DNA of 18,721 nt from the NCBI GenBank assembly GCA_014925825.1, contig JACGCK010000508.1:1-18721 (forward strand). Reading direction: 5' to 3'. Positions 1 to 10,649 of the stretch are shown here, piece by piece (the stretch's first letter is position 1; every line of letters starts with the position of its first letter). Source of the DNA: Pholiota molesta. Its lineage: Eukaryota > Basidiomycota > Agaricomycetes > Agaricales > Strophariaceae. The translations under genes and the position numbers were made by a program. Under the pieces are notes generated by a model. The model did no database searches. It was not told where the DNA came from and saw only the letters and a program-made list of their open reading frames with translations.

Positions 1-771
1 AGAAATATATGGTTGACCTGTCTGTCGCCAGATGCGGACAGTGAAAGTGAAGGCCGTGTTCTGTCATTTCTCTGGGTCGTCGACAAACTGCAATGGGCAA
101 ATTCTAATTAAGTAGGAGCGAAATTCTGATAGGTAGAATGGCGCCATTACCTTGAAGGAAACTGATTCAGCGACAGCTATAATCCAAATCTTAAATACTC
201 CGAGGAAATCCTGAAGCTAAGTAGAGGTTGAGGGCTGAGCGCTGGACATGGATTAGTAGTTAAAACGCGGTGGTGGCGTTGAGGAAAGCTGTCTGGCGCG
301 GCGGTGTTCCGGGGCTTTGGAAAATAACATGACCAAAGGCCTGGTCGTCGTGATCAACGTTGAGCTCAAGTTGAGCTCGTTTTCCCTTTGTCCTCGACAT
401 TCATCGTTTTATCCTATCCGTCTACGGTAACCTCAAACAATCCAGGATCGCTTGCTATCGACGTTCTTTGCTTTGATCTTTGATTCTGGTGCACACTATT
501 GGCTTAAACGTAGACTTGAATCCTTTATGCACTTCCCGAATTTCGAAACGACAATCGGAGTCTTCAATCAGCCGACCATCGCGATCAGCTTATCCTGCTA
601 CATGCTGCAGACACTAAAATCGCCTCACCGTCAGCCTCTGGATGGTCACATCTCAAACCTCCCCAGGCTCGCGGCTCATCATGGCCCCTTTTATATGGGT
701 TGACCCACATGAAAGACAACCTTTTACCGTCTCGTCAACCTGGCCGCGTCTGAATCAACTCTTCTTGTGCC
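1..771 (+). promoter_or_regulatory. Upstream region of the BTB gene, with a possible TATA element
   Basis: No convincing gene was found in this 771-base stretch; the short open frames overlap in several phases and resemble nothing known. A pyrimidine-rich tract lies around 370-420 and a TATA-like TTTTATATGG at about 689-698, roughly 75 bases before the ATG at 772, where a core promoter could sit. The transcription start cannot be fixed from sequence, and an untranslated first exon is possible. Confidence 0.3.
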
Positions 772-1931
772 ATGGGAAAGGGCAAGCTTCCCCTAGAGCC
801 ATTTGGCAAGCTGATTCGGTCGGACTTCTGGTTTCACGATGGGAATATCGTCATCATCGCTGGTTCTGCTGCGTTCAAGGTTCATCGTGGGCAGCTGGAA
901 CGACGTTCTGAGGTCTTTAGCGACCTGTTTTCTATTCCCCAACCGAAAGAGCAAGAGCTCATTGATGGCTGCCCCTATGTCGAGTTGCAGGATTGCCCCT
1001 CTGACGTGTTTTATTTCCTTAGCGCTCTCTATGATGGCCTGTGCGTAAACCGATTGACGCTCTATCCGTTATTCGAGACTAAACCACGATTCGTTCGCTT
1101 AGCTACTTCAAAAAGGCTCGCGCCTCTGATTTTCCTATCATTGCTGCCGTCCTGCGCCTTTCGTCTAAATACCTAGTCGAGCACCTTCGACAACGGTGCA
1201 TCGCTCACCTCGACGCTGACTGGCCATCTACTCTCACTGGATGGGATATGAGAGAACAACGATCTACTGACGACAACGGCCGCTACGTCCCCCGCGACCA
1301 CTGCGCACACCCAATCTTGGTCATCGAACTGGCTCTGGACATGGACCTCCCCTCCATCCTCCCCGCCGCCCTGTACGATCTGTCCCGCTATGGCCCGAGC
1401 AAAATCATGACGGGCACGATCTCGCCTCAGACCGCCTACGAACGCCTGCTGCACCAACTGCACAACACGCCTTTACTCGAGCGGCCAGTGCGTCTCTCCC
1501 GCGACCTCCTCTGCCGCACGCTGCGCGGCCGCGAGGCAACCCAGCGCTACATGGCCGGTTTCATCGCGCGGGAACTGCACTGCCGCCCGCCCGCGGAGGA
1601 GTGCCTCCACCGCCTGGACAAGGACAGCCCGAGCCGGCCGTGCCACGAGTCGTTCTACTTCATCATGCTGAACATCCTGCGCTCCGTGGGCGGGATCGCG
1701 TGCGGGCGGGACGCGGACCCGCTGTACACGCTGACGCAGGCGAGCGAGATGCTGACGCGCACGGACTTCTCGGACGGGCAGCGGCAGTGTGGGCTGAAGC
1801 TGTGCCAGGCGTGCAAGGCGGATTTTGCGGAGGCGGCGGCGAAGGCGCGGGAGGAGGTGTGGTCGTTGCTGCCCCAGTGGTTTGGGTTTGTCGAAGGCGA
1901 CAACCCGGCGTCGCTTTTGGACTTGGATTGA
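772..1931 (+). CDS. BTB/POZ domain protein
   Basis: Two exons, 772-1040 and 1103-1931, joined across a 62-nt intron (GTGCGT donor, TTAG acceptor), give 365 aa. The N-terminal ~110 residues are a BTB/POZ fold in the form common in Agaricomycetes: FWFHDGNIVIIAG, then FKVHRGQLERRSEVFSDLF, then a DCPSDVFYFLSALYDGLYF segment across the splice. The split codon restores a continuous DGLYFKKA reading, which supports the intron. The C-terminal half is helical and Cys-rich (Cys 319, 324 and 327 in CGLKLCQAC) and ends in EVWSLLPQWFGF, a typical ending for this expanded family. BTB domains mediate dimerisation and often recruit Cullin-3 ubiquitin ligases; no substrate-binding domain is recognisable, so the role is unknown. 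The ATG at 772 gives a BTB domain near the N-terminus, as usual. Exon 2 is strikingly GC-rich compared with its flanks. Confidence 0.9.
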
Positions 1932-2238
1932 TGTTTTTTCTTTCTCTTTTTCGCTTTCGCTGTGCTTTATCCCCTATCTATTGATAGTTTCGCTCGTTTG
2001 ATTTAATACTACACTACGCTCCCTTGCTATATTACTTCCCCTTAGTCTACTCATCTTGACGATGTATGTATCTTGTTTAACAATCCACACATTCATTTAT
2101 TCATATCGACTTAATTCATAATTCCAGTACGTTATTTCCATGAAGGAATGCATTAAAGATAGGGTAAGAGTAACGACAGTGAATGCCAAAGTAAAGACAA
2201 CAAGCAGAAGAAACAGGATCGTGACCAACCTCAAGTGC
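1932..2238. other. Convergent intergenic spacer
   Basis: This AT-rich gap lies between the stop codons of the BTB gene (+) and the 7TM gene (-). It must carry both 3' ends. I see no canonical AATAAA, and no ORF here extends a recognisable protein; the short minus-strand frame at 2097-2336 is the 3' UTR plus an out-of-frame reading of the 7TM tail. Confidence 0.5.
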
Positions 2239-4205
2239 CTAGGCTGGATCATCCGACCCCAAATCCTTCGAACTCGAACTGTGCATCCTGGACAGTTGTG
2301 GAGAGTCTGTCTCTGAATCATCCCCTGGAGGTGCACTGAACATGACTCGCAGTTCCATCACATTATCCGCGTTGTCCGCCTCATCCTCCTGGCTGCTCTG
2401 TGCTTGGTGCAGGTTTGTTAGCAGCTGTGAACCAGTGAGGATGGAGCCTATCGTCGAGAGCGCGAGTGATGTCTGAACCGGTACGATCTCCTATGATACG
2501 TGAATAAGGCGTGAGTTCATAATAAAGGAAGGTATCATTAAGCTTGCTCACCCCGAAGAGCTGGTTTCCGAACAAGTTGACCATGCAGATGGTCAGGAGG
2601 CTATAGAAATTGTCCAGTCAGGAAAGGTTAGGATTTGAGGAATGAAATATGAACTGGAGATTACATACACCACCAATGACACCAGACTGTCCCGAAGGAT
2701 GATGGGCACAGAGTCGACTCGGGAGCCACCGAAAAATCGCTCCGTGCCTGATGCCCGCAGGATTTCATCGAGCTCCCGATGTGCCATGGTCGCTCTCACC
2801 GCGAGAGTCAGCATAACCAATTCTAAGCAGAGCACTGGTACCCAGATGGCATATAACCAGTCTGGAAAAGCGTTGGATGAGCAAATGCCAACAAGGCTCT
2901 TCCCTGTAAGCGAGAAAATGTGGAAGGAGTTAAAGGAGCACGCTTTAAATTCAAACCTCATGAGCAATGCTGACCGTTGTCTTCCCGTTTGACCGCCCGT
3001 ATGCTCGCGATGGCCTGCATGGCGAGAAGCACCCCAACTTCCAGCATAAGCCCGTATGTTAGCACCATCTTGGCCGTACGATTGAATGGCCCCAAGGATC
3101 GGTATATCCTCAGCGCTATCAAGGCTTTAGACGCGATATCAGTGCGCCACATTATTTCCAAATGAAGGTACCACTTACCTTGAGTCGCGCACAGTACGAC
3201 AGTGCCTAAAAAGCCGTTGATGATTTCAAATCCTCTGCCTATGATCAAAATTATAGTATCAGAGGGAGTAGGTCCGACAATAGGTCTGAACGTACAGCTG
3301 AAAAGAACGATAGCATAGCATCGATGTGATTTAATTCCGGTAATAACCAAATCAAAAGTGTTTTATCATACCTCTGTTAAGACGGTGAAACGGTAAGCGT
3401 GAAAACAAATCATCTCAGAGACATGCAAGGACTTACCTCGAGAGTGGTTTCCGAAGACTGCCGAGTGGTAACTATACATCAATGGCTCTCAGAAGACCCG
3501 TGAAGCATCATGCAACTTAGTGATACGCACCCACTGCCATGTACCTTGAAATGACATTAATCTCTCTAATGAGTCAATAAGCACGAGGACGACATACATT
3601 TGAAGGGAGATGCCAACATAACGACCCTAAAAACGGTCCATCCGTTAGCCTAGATCTCATAACTCGACACTCAACGAGTGAATAAAACCACTCACTATGA
3701 GGTACATAACCCGGATGAGGAACATTTCTAACGACCACTCCGTTCGCAGCTTATGCTAGAGCCTCGTAGTTAGTCCGCTGATATGTCAAATCTAGAAGCG
3801 TACTTACTATTGCGCGCTGAATCTCGCGCCAGTCGAAAGCCTGAATCGTGTCCGTGAGTGGCTGTAGAATTTGTCACTAACAATGGCGGAATGGAATATT
3901 CACCGGTCCTACGATCTCCACCTAAGCGTCGCGAATTGAAATGTGGTCTGAATGGGTCACATATATAATCATACCTCGTCGTTGAGCTTGAGCACTTCAG
4001 GTGTTCGATATGAGCGACCGAGGGTAATCACCACGAGGAAATAACCTACAGAAGTCGTACAAAACACAGGTAGCAAATGCCACTAAACAAAAGCTACAAG
4101 TGAGTGTTTGCAACTATAACCCAGTATAAAAAATTACGCACCAGAGATGAAAGCCACTATTCTTAGGCTTCCGATTCTCAAGACATCTCCTTCGGAGATT
4201 TCCAT
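2239..4205 (-). CDS. DUF6533-type seven-transmembrane protein
   Basis: I reconstruct 14 exons (375 aa): 4205-4142, 4082-4050, 3994-3975, 3921-3904, 3861-3808, 3755-3696, 3626-3598, 3544-3535, 3471-3437, 3297-3179, 3124-2975, 2903-2669, 2600-2552 and 2490-2239. Reading phase is kept across all 13 junctions. The start MEISEGDVLRIG leads into VLYDFLLKLNDE, the N-terminal signature of the DUF6533 family of fungal integral membrane proteins. Later come WSLEMFLIRVMYLIGRYVG, ALIALRIYRSLGPFNR, FPDWLYAIWVPVLCLELV, PIILRDSLVSLVV and a final helix ending in LALSTIGSIL. An acidic and Ser-rich cytoplasmic tail closes the protein. The family is widespread in Agaricomycetes, is receptor-like in topology and has no established biochemical function. 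Exons 4, 5, 8 and 9 are the least certain; skipping exon 5 (18 codons, phase 0) would give a length nearer the family norm. The ATG at 4205 was chosen because it gives the expected short N-terminus before the first helix. Confidence 0.78.
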
Positions 4206-5119
4206 CTTGGGTGTACCACGCAGTGCGGGTGAGGGAAAATTTGCTCCGTCGAGGGCAAAGGATGTTGAAATTTCGAGAACAGTACGACGAGTCTATATAC
4301 ACCATAGGTGGCCAAGAGACTCCCACTATTTTCTGCGCTTTAGTGGCAATGAATAACGAGGCCTACGGCGACCCTGCGAATTGTCATGCGCAAGGCCTTA
4401 TTTGGCTTGACTTAAATAATTCCCATTCAAGACTCGTCCCTTATTTCCAGTCCTCCTCGTTTCAGTGCCCTACCCGATGAGAACTAGGAGGGGGGGATAT
4501 AACTGTAAGTTAGTCGAAGCCACTGTTTTTTGCACGGGTACATACTTTTCAACCATCTCTCTGCTTTAGAATCACATTTAGGCGCCCGTCGTTTAATTAA
4601 AGGTGCAGACGTCTATCTTCCTTCTACACTAACTTAAAGTTCAGAGGACGATTCCAAATTGTAAATGGCTATGTTACGAGGAAGTAATACTCTGTCATAC
4701 TTTATATACGCAGAAATATGCTGTCGAGGTTGTAACATATCATATTTGGAATTATCTGACATTTTTAGAAGGTTAGTCATTTATTTTTCGCCCGGACACC
4801 GGGGCACCTTTCAATATTGACTTCGTCACGTCGACCACTTTGAAAAGAACTCTAGGAGGATTTCTCCCCCGAATCTATAACGCTGCCTGGACTCCGTCCT
4901 TCCCGAGAACGATTCCTATTTTTAAATATGCTCCTAAAGTGGCTTCATTTGTCCCTAATTCTGGCCACTACCCGATGGGATTCCATTCGAATACTTAGGG
5001 CCGTTGCTTTTTTATTGTCCAACAATTGTCAAAAAGATTTATGCACTAACCCAAAACATACCACAGAAGCTTGATCTGAGATTCTGAGTGGGTGTAAATT
5101 GAAAATTCGAACTGAAAAT
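4206..5119. other. Gene-poor AT-leaning region
   Basis: No coding region is supported here. The first few hundred bases presumably hold the promoter of the 7TM gene starting at 4205 on the minus strand. A G-run lies near 4487-4496, and the rest is AT-leaning DNA with frequent stops in all frames. Short open frames at 4147-4480 overlap the 7TM first exon or continue without any recognisable motif. Confidence 0.5.
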
Positions 5120-5708
5120 TCAATTCTCACACGCGATTTCTACAATTTTGGAAAACGTCCATAATGGATGAAACGATCTTTCGAGGATTTCTCCGGAGGC
5201 TAGATATCTTTCTGGGTGTTTCTTAATTAAGCGCAGGTTGTAAAGCCACTCGAAGAGGGGATCAATTGGCTTGAAGCCCGTTGTAGCAAGGTTCAATGCC
5301 AAATTTTTTAATGATGGAATTTCTACCAGAAAGGGGAACAAATGCAGGTTATGTTCTAGTTGGGTTTTCTCGTCCAATTCATCGGCGATTAGCTCTAGCC
5401 TCTAGTTCAGGGATTTTGAGTGAATAATAAGAGCGCCGGAGAAGATTTTGTATGACCGTATTCCAGCCGTATTCTGTAAAATGATGGCAAATGTTGTAAT
5501 GCTGAGAATTTCATCAAAGAGAGAACAATGTCCCCCGGTGGAGAAAGGATGGCTGTGTCGATAAAATGCATGCCGAATTGTACGTCCGTCTCCAAAGAAA
5601 AAAAATCTGGAAGCACAATGTGTCGGAAAGGATGCATTTGAGAAAAACTCTGTAAAACTCCAAGCATATATCGACCACGCCAATATTCAAGAAAAATAGA
5701 CAACTCAA
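5120..5708 (-). pseudogene. Decayed F-box/LRR-like protein fragment
   Basis: Two minus-strand open frames (5708-5407 and 5404-5120) together read like the middle and end of an Agaricomycete F-box/LRR-type protein. The upstream piece contains TAILSPPGDIVLSLMKFSAL and the downstream piece FLVEIPSLKNLALNL followed by FEWLYNLRLIKK. Both have the spaced leucines typical of the repeat half of such proteins. They are separated by a change of frame and an in-frame TAG at 5404-5402; reading across that TAG in the downstream frame continues directly into RLELIADELDEK. No F-box, start codon or bounding splice sites could be placed. The family guess rests on leucine spacing and general resemblance, so it is tentative; a real gene with an unrecognised intron is an alternative. 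Confidence 0.35.
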
Positions 5709-6841
5709 AGACGCCCTGAGTGTAAGTTTTGCAGTTTAACGTCGCTACTTATAGCCGTAGTCAAGCCTCGAAGTTTGGAAGTTTCCCAGTTGGCAGCGAC
5801 GTGGACTAGTAAGGGTCTTCACGCCAAGCCTCGCTCAACCATATTTCGGAGCAGGAACGATGCGAGCTTGCGAGCTTGTTCGCACGAGATTTTCTGCCTG
5901 AATTGCCTGTTCAAGTGATTGATGGCAGCTACTAAATTTGCAGGCCGCTAAAACAAATTTGCTCGATCTTCCTATATTCTTTCCGACCTGAGTGACGAAC
6001 ATGCGGAGGCCCCAGCTTCAACTTACCTGAAATTGACCTGAGACGAGCCACAACTCAGGTGCTTCAGAAACAAGGCACGATACTTCCCGATGTCTGTAGG
6101 ACGAATCCATACAACCATCCTTAAAAAATCGTGCTTTATTCCTGTTGACTCACTCGCAGATATTATAGATTAGCAATGTTGAACGGTATGGACATAGTTA
6201 TGCCTTACGCTCCTTTCAATTGGGCATCAACAAATTCTATCGATAGCCGAAGAAATGGGTGATTATCCAGCATTGGGAGATGGCAGATCCGCCGTAAAAG
6301 AGAAAGTCATACACAATGGTAATGCCTCGAAGCCAAAAAAGACCGGGGAACCGTGGAGAGCCGCCGTTGAGAAAAGGCAACAAGAATTTGAAAGATGAAC
6401 AAGTGAGCCGACGAAGACCAGCGGACGACCTGATCCCACGAATTAAAGGACAAATAATGCGAGGGGATTCCAACACACCTGGGCTATGTGATGTATTATA
6501 ATCAAGATAGCATCGATGGCATGGGCACCTATCATGGTGGCCACAATGACCAAGTCAATCTTCGACGCGAAAGGTGAGGAAGTAAATCGATCGACACAAT
6601 ACTTAGAAAAGTGATCATGACCGGGTTTTATACTTGGCCCGCTATTAGAGAATTACATCAAATCAATGCATCTCCAGTAGCACAATCAAATCTGGGCGAA
6701 ATGTATCAACCGAATTTCCAAAGTTGAAACGCCATCGTCGTATACAAGATCTAGAAACCTAGTTGGTTGAGAATTATAAGTACATAAGCGCATTCAAATA
6801 CAAAGGATAGCTCGGGTTGATAGCCCAGATGTATATACCAT
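5709..6841. other. Intergenic region with weak exon-like fragments
   Basis: No gene can be supported. On the minus strand a hydrophobic stretch around 6540-6490 (IGAHAIDAILIIIHHIAQ) is followed by a GT..AG pair that would splice to WSSSAHLFIFQILVAF, and another exon-like piece near 6090-6030 ends in a GTAAGT donor. These could be remnants of a membrane-protein gene, but no chain of frames, start or end could be built. A short tandem duplication of GCGAGCTT occurs near 5864-5879. Confidence 0.35.
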
Positions 6842-9800
6842 TTATCTGTCCCCTTTATGGATGAAATTATAAGCCTTCTGCGCTGCTTCGCGCCCTAGAA
6901 TGTTTTCCATAGCCGGAAGTGTCAGGCCGCAGAACTCGCGGACGGTATTTACCCTGCTCATGACATGCTTCGCATTTTTGTTGGTGATTCCTGGGATGGA
7001 GCGGAGCAGCTCTTCTGCGGCGGTATTGACGCCAGCACCAACGTTAGGGTCATCATCGGCTCCAATAGCGATAGCTTTCGTAGGATTAGGTTCCGGGTTA
7101 TTCATTTTAAGATCTTTGAATATCTCGGAGGTGGCGTAGGGAGACGAGGACCATATAATTCGGACGCGGGGAAACGAGAGGGTGAGGAGGACAAGCTTGC
7201 TTTGCACACTGGGAGCTGAATAGCTTGGTCGATCCGAAGGGCCATCGTGCTTTTTCGCCGGATATTTACTGTTCGCCTTCCCATATGTTTTCATATCCGC
7301 AATGATCTAGAGCAAAGATCAAACAACAGGAGAAGAAAGATGCGTCGCAAAACTTACATCAAGCGAGAATGCTTTGTCTTCTTCAAATTCTATCAAGAGT
7401 ATGGGATACTTATAGTGCGCCGTCATCATCTCACATTGTGTGTATCTGAAGAGGTGGCGTCATAGACGAATCATCGATAGAGTGACTGGATCAAACTTAC
7501 AAGCGACCACTGTTAAAACTTGCAATCAAATCAGACAGACTTTTCCGTTCCACGCAAATATCCGGCGTTAGTACATAGTCCCCGACAGTCAACGTTGCCG
7601 GAATGACCAATAAGTTGGATGCATGCAGTAAGGATGGAAGTGTTGATCGAAATTCTCGCATATCCACGATAACCTACGATAACGATATATAAGTTCCATG
7701 ATTTAAAATTTGAAGTATAAACTTACCCGGGATGGTTCCGTATTGAGCTCTTTTCTGCCTCCTGCCAGCCGCGAGCTGATCGTTTTGATTATTGCATCAT
7801 CCCCGGATTCCCTTCGGTTTTCCGTTAATGTGATGAGCATCGACTTTGTTTTCGCGTTAATATAGGAAGTGAAGTTAAGCAAGTTCACTCACTCCGCGCT
7901 CTTTGATCAGTCGCTCGAAGGAATCCTTCTCCTTTCGAATGCCAGCCAAGTACTTGTGCTCTTCACAGCTATTGTTGTACACCATGTGGTACACTCGGAC
8001 CGCTAACCCAGGATGTGAACTTTTGTAGACCTATGTCATTCAAGGATGAGCGTATATACGTGAGGAAAACAGCATTCTTCACCTCGATGCGACGCACGAA
8101 ATCCATGTCAGGTTCGACCATGACGATGAATTTGGGCTTCACTTCATAGAGTATTCGATCATCCGTATCGTCCGAGTATGCCCGAACAAGAACCGTCTGT
8201 TCAGGGGCCAACAGGCCATAATTCATATCGAATTCGCTCTCCAGAGTCTCGGATCCGAAGTCTAGGGATCCTAGAGCACCTTCGCCCATGGTTGATGGCC
8301 CACCCGAAAGGAAGTCTTCTCCTGGAGATTCCCAACTGCATCAAGTGTATAATCAGTATACGAAAGATATAAAGGAACAAAACAAAATGTACAGTTGAGG
8401 AAAAATATCAGTGTCGTTCTGGAGTAAATTGAGATTCGGCTCGATTGGTTCCGGCTTCGGTACAGGATGGGCAGCAGTTGGTGCACCTCCGCGCATACGC
8501 CGCCTACTCTGGGCCCTCGCAGCCTTCTCTCTATCCTTCTTCTTCAATGCTTCGCTGAGACCATCCTCCACAGCAAACATTCTATCGAAGCCGTCCATAG
8601 TGCCTCCGCTGCTGTTAGGCATCATAGATGCACCTGCCGCCCCTTGCTTCTGGTCTTTCAGCTGCCGTTTCCACCATAGATAGAGGCGTAGTTTTCGTAG
8701 CATCATCCCCCTTCCACGAGAGCCCGGAGGTGCTTGTGGGTTCATCGTCGATAGAAATTCGGTTAACAAGCTGCAAGTCCGTGTTGATGATGTCATGACG
8801 AGAATCGTATTGGATGCGGAGGGCAGCGCTAGAATGGAAGATGAAAATTTGAAATGGAGCATTGGGTTATCGGACGTACAAGCTGCCTCAGGCTTCTTGA
8901 GACTCTCCTGCCTAATCATCTCAGTCTCCGCCTCTAGGATAATTTCAGCTAGAAGATTCCACTTGGGAAGCTCTTCGAGCACTGGTTCGATGCCTTCGGA
9001 GAGCCAACTTGGTCTTGAGTGGGTTTCTTTAGCCTTTCCCTTGTTTCGAGAGGAGCCAACGATGCCTTCCGCTTCGTCCAGTGCAGCCCACGCGTCATCG
9101 TCCTCAGTCAGGTCGATGACGGGGTTTTTCCTTGGGGCTGAGCTGACTACATAGCAGCGTCGTTGCGCTGCTTGGAATATGACGTTTGCAGCGTCCGTCA
9201 GCATCCAGGGGGATTGATGCTGCTTGGTGCCACCAGTGGGAGTGACAGTGTTGGCGGCTATGAGTGTCTCCAGATAAGAATGAAATTGTAAAGGATCGTA
9301 TGTTAAAAGATAACTGGAAGATATTTTGTCAGTGACATACCGATACAGAATGGTTAAACATACTATAAGAGACGGCGTAAAATGCCCAGGTCATTTACTA
9401 GCTGCTTCGTCTTTGGGCCGACTTTATGCCAAACGGAGTCTAGCTGGCGACGAACGACAATTTCGAACGATCTGAAATATGCATTTTCGACATTGAAGTC
9501 ATCCAAATCAAGCTAGGATAGCAGATAGATGGATAATGAAACAATCATAGAAAGCGAATCACGTACGGTAGTGTTCGAACGTTTCAGCTCAGCTAGAGTG
9601 CTGGTCATACACTGTATGATAGCGTGATGAATATCCGCCATGGATTCAGTCAAATTCTGGGACAGTTCTACGACGTCAGCTTTTCGACGTTCTAGGGACT
9701 TCTTGATTTCTTCGTGGAATCTGAACATATGAGATACGCTGAAGAACCAGAGATAAAGACGAAGAACATGCATACCGAGGATATATATGCACATTCCGAA

Positions 9801-10439
9801 GCTGCAGCTCTTTCATTATATTCTTGAGCGGCGATAGTCCACTTGTTATATGTTCTGGTTGATCAGTGAATGCCTTTACGAAACCATCCTTGTTCTTTTC
9901 TCGAAATAGTCGAACAATGAATGCCTCTAAAACCAACGGAGTGACTCTATATATAAGAATGAAGTGGATCCGTAGATGTGATGTTCAAGCATGTTATTTA
10001 CCTTTCCGCGTGCAAGACTAGCAATCCAGTAATAAGTTCTGTCGGAATATCTGATTGTAACATGTCCACGACTAATATACGCGAGGTGACGGAAATTATG
10101 CCGCCCTGCTTGTACAAGGCCTGCCTGGAGGGAAGATCCATTCAGATAATCCAAGAGCGAGACATAAGATAAAACGCACCGGTCCTTAGTCTCATAACTA
10201 ATAACCCTTAATCCCGGTTTCCTGCATCCCATGATTCCAAGTTCTTCTCCGATAGCAGACTCTTCTTCTGGTGTAGCGTTAATCAACAATACAAGGTTTT
10301 GAGGGGAATCATATATCTTCATAAGGGTGGTTATAATTCTGCGAAGACCCAGCCCTCTTGCCAGAATAAGAAGGTCACTTGTAGCTGGGTCATGAATCTT
10401 CTCCAAGATCGTCTTGTGGTATGGCAGCAAAGTGGACAT
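6842..10439 (-). CDS. DNA repair endonuclease XPF/Rad1 (ERCC4 family)
   Basis: Thirteen exons give 986 aa with every phase consistent: 10439-10180, 10124-10002, 9946-9776, 9720-9567, 9512-9364, 9313-8880, 8828-8393, 8335-8083, 8030-7893, 7843-7727, 7673-7501, 7445-7358 and 7306-6842. XPF is the catalytic partner of ERCC1/Rad10 in the structure-specific endonuclease that cuts 5' of bulky lesions in nucleotide excision repair and acts in crosslink repair and recombination. The N-terminal half is the degenerate SF2 helicase-like region ([43 protein letters not shown]). A hydrophilic linker follows, with VIDLTEDDD at residues 351-359. The nuclease core shows VDMREFRS (748-755), GDYVLTP (776-782) and the catalytic VERK (786-789), all intact. 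The C-terminal tandem helix-hairpin-helix, which dimerises with ERCC1, spans about 931-982 ([29 protein letters not shown]). The length is normal and the gene appears complete and functional. Intron 6 is 51 nt and stop-free in frame. It diverges from the LENG1-like gene. Confidence 0.97.
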
Positions 10440-10649
10440 GTTTACAGCCCGCTGAAGGTTCGTAGGCGTTCTTCGAGTTTCGAGCTTTAATGTCTTTGAA
10501 CGTCTCTTGCGGTAAATTTACCTTCAGAAGGCTTAATCGAGGTCACAGATCATAAGTCAACGCGTCGTCAATGTTGTGGTAGGAAACAAGTGGAAAAATC
10601 ACGGGATTGTGTGGCTCTGCCCCTTATTCATCAACCACCACCATCCATA
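10440..10649. promoter_or_regulatory. Shared divergent promoter with an MCB-type ACGCGT element
   Basis: This 210-bp gap separates the start codons of XPF (-) and the LENG1-like gene (+), so it must hold both 5' UTRs and core promoters. The palindromic hexamer ACGCGT at 10560-10565 matches the MluI cell-cycle box bound by MBF (Mbp1/Swi6-type factors) in yeasts, which drives G1/S expression of replication and repair genes. It lies about 120 bp from the XPF ATG and 85 bp from the LENG1-like ATG. No clear TATA box is visible. The role of the hexamer is inferred; one 6-mer can occur by chance. Confidence 0.5.

Noticed and set aside
1173..1903. Long minus-strand and alternate-phase frames over the BTB exon 2
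   Set aside because: They are shadows caused by the high GC content of the plus-strand exon; they have no recognisable domains, and the plus-strand frame carries the conserved family ending.
5863..5880. Short tandem duplication GCGAGCTT x2
   Set aside because: Two copies of an 8-mer are too little to call a repeat array or a target-site duplication, and no flanking element was found.
6237..6501. Opposing frames at 6237-6476 (-) and 6316-6501 (+)
   Set aside because: Neither has a recognisable motif or bounding splice sites, and they overlap each other antisense; a short hydrophobic exon pair nearby could not be extended into a gene.
8411..9154. Plus-strand frames opposite the XPF linker
   Set aside because: They lie antisense to XPF exons 6 and 7, are Ser-rich low-complexity readings and lack any family resemblance.
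10590..10649. Upstream extension of the LENG1-like protein to 10590
   Set aside because: The codon at 10590 is GTG, not ATG, and the extra residues are not part of the CIR_N domain; the ATG at 10650 is the natural start.
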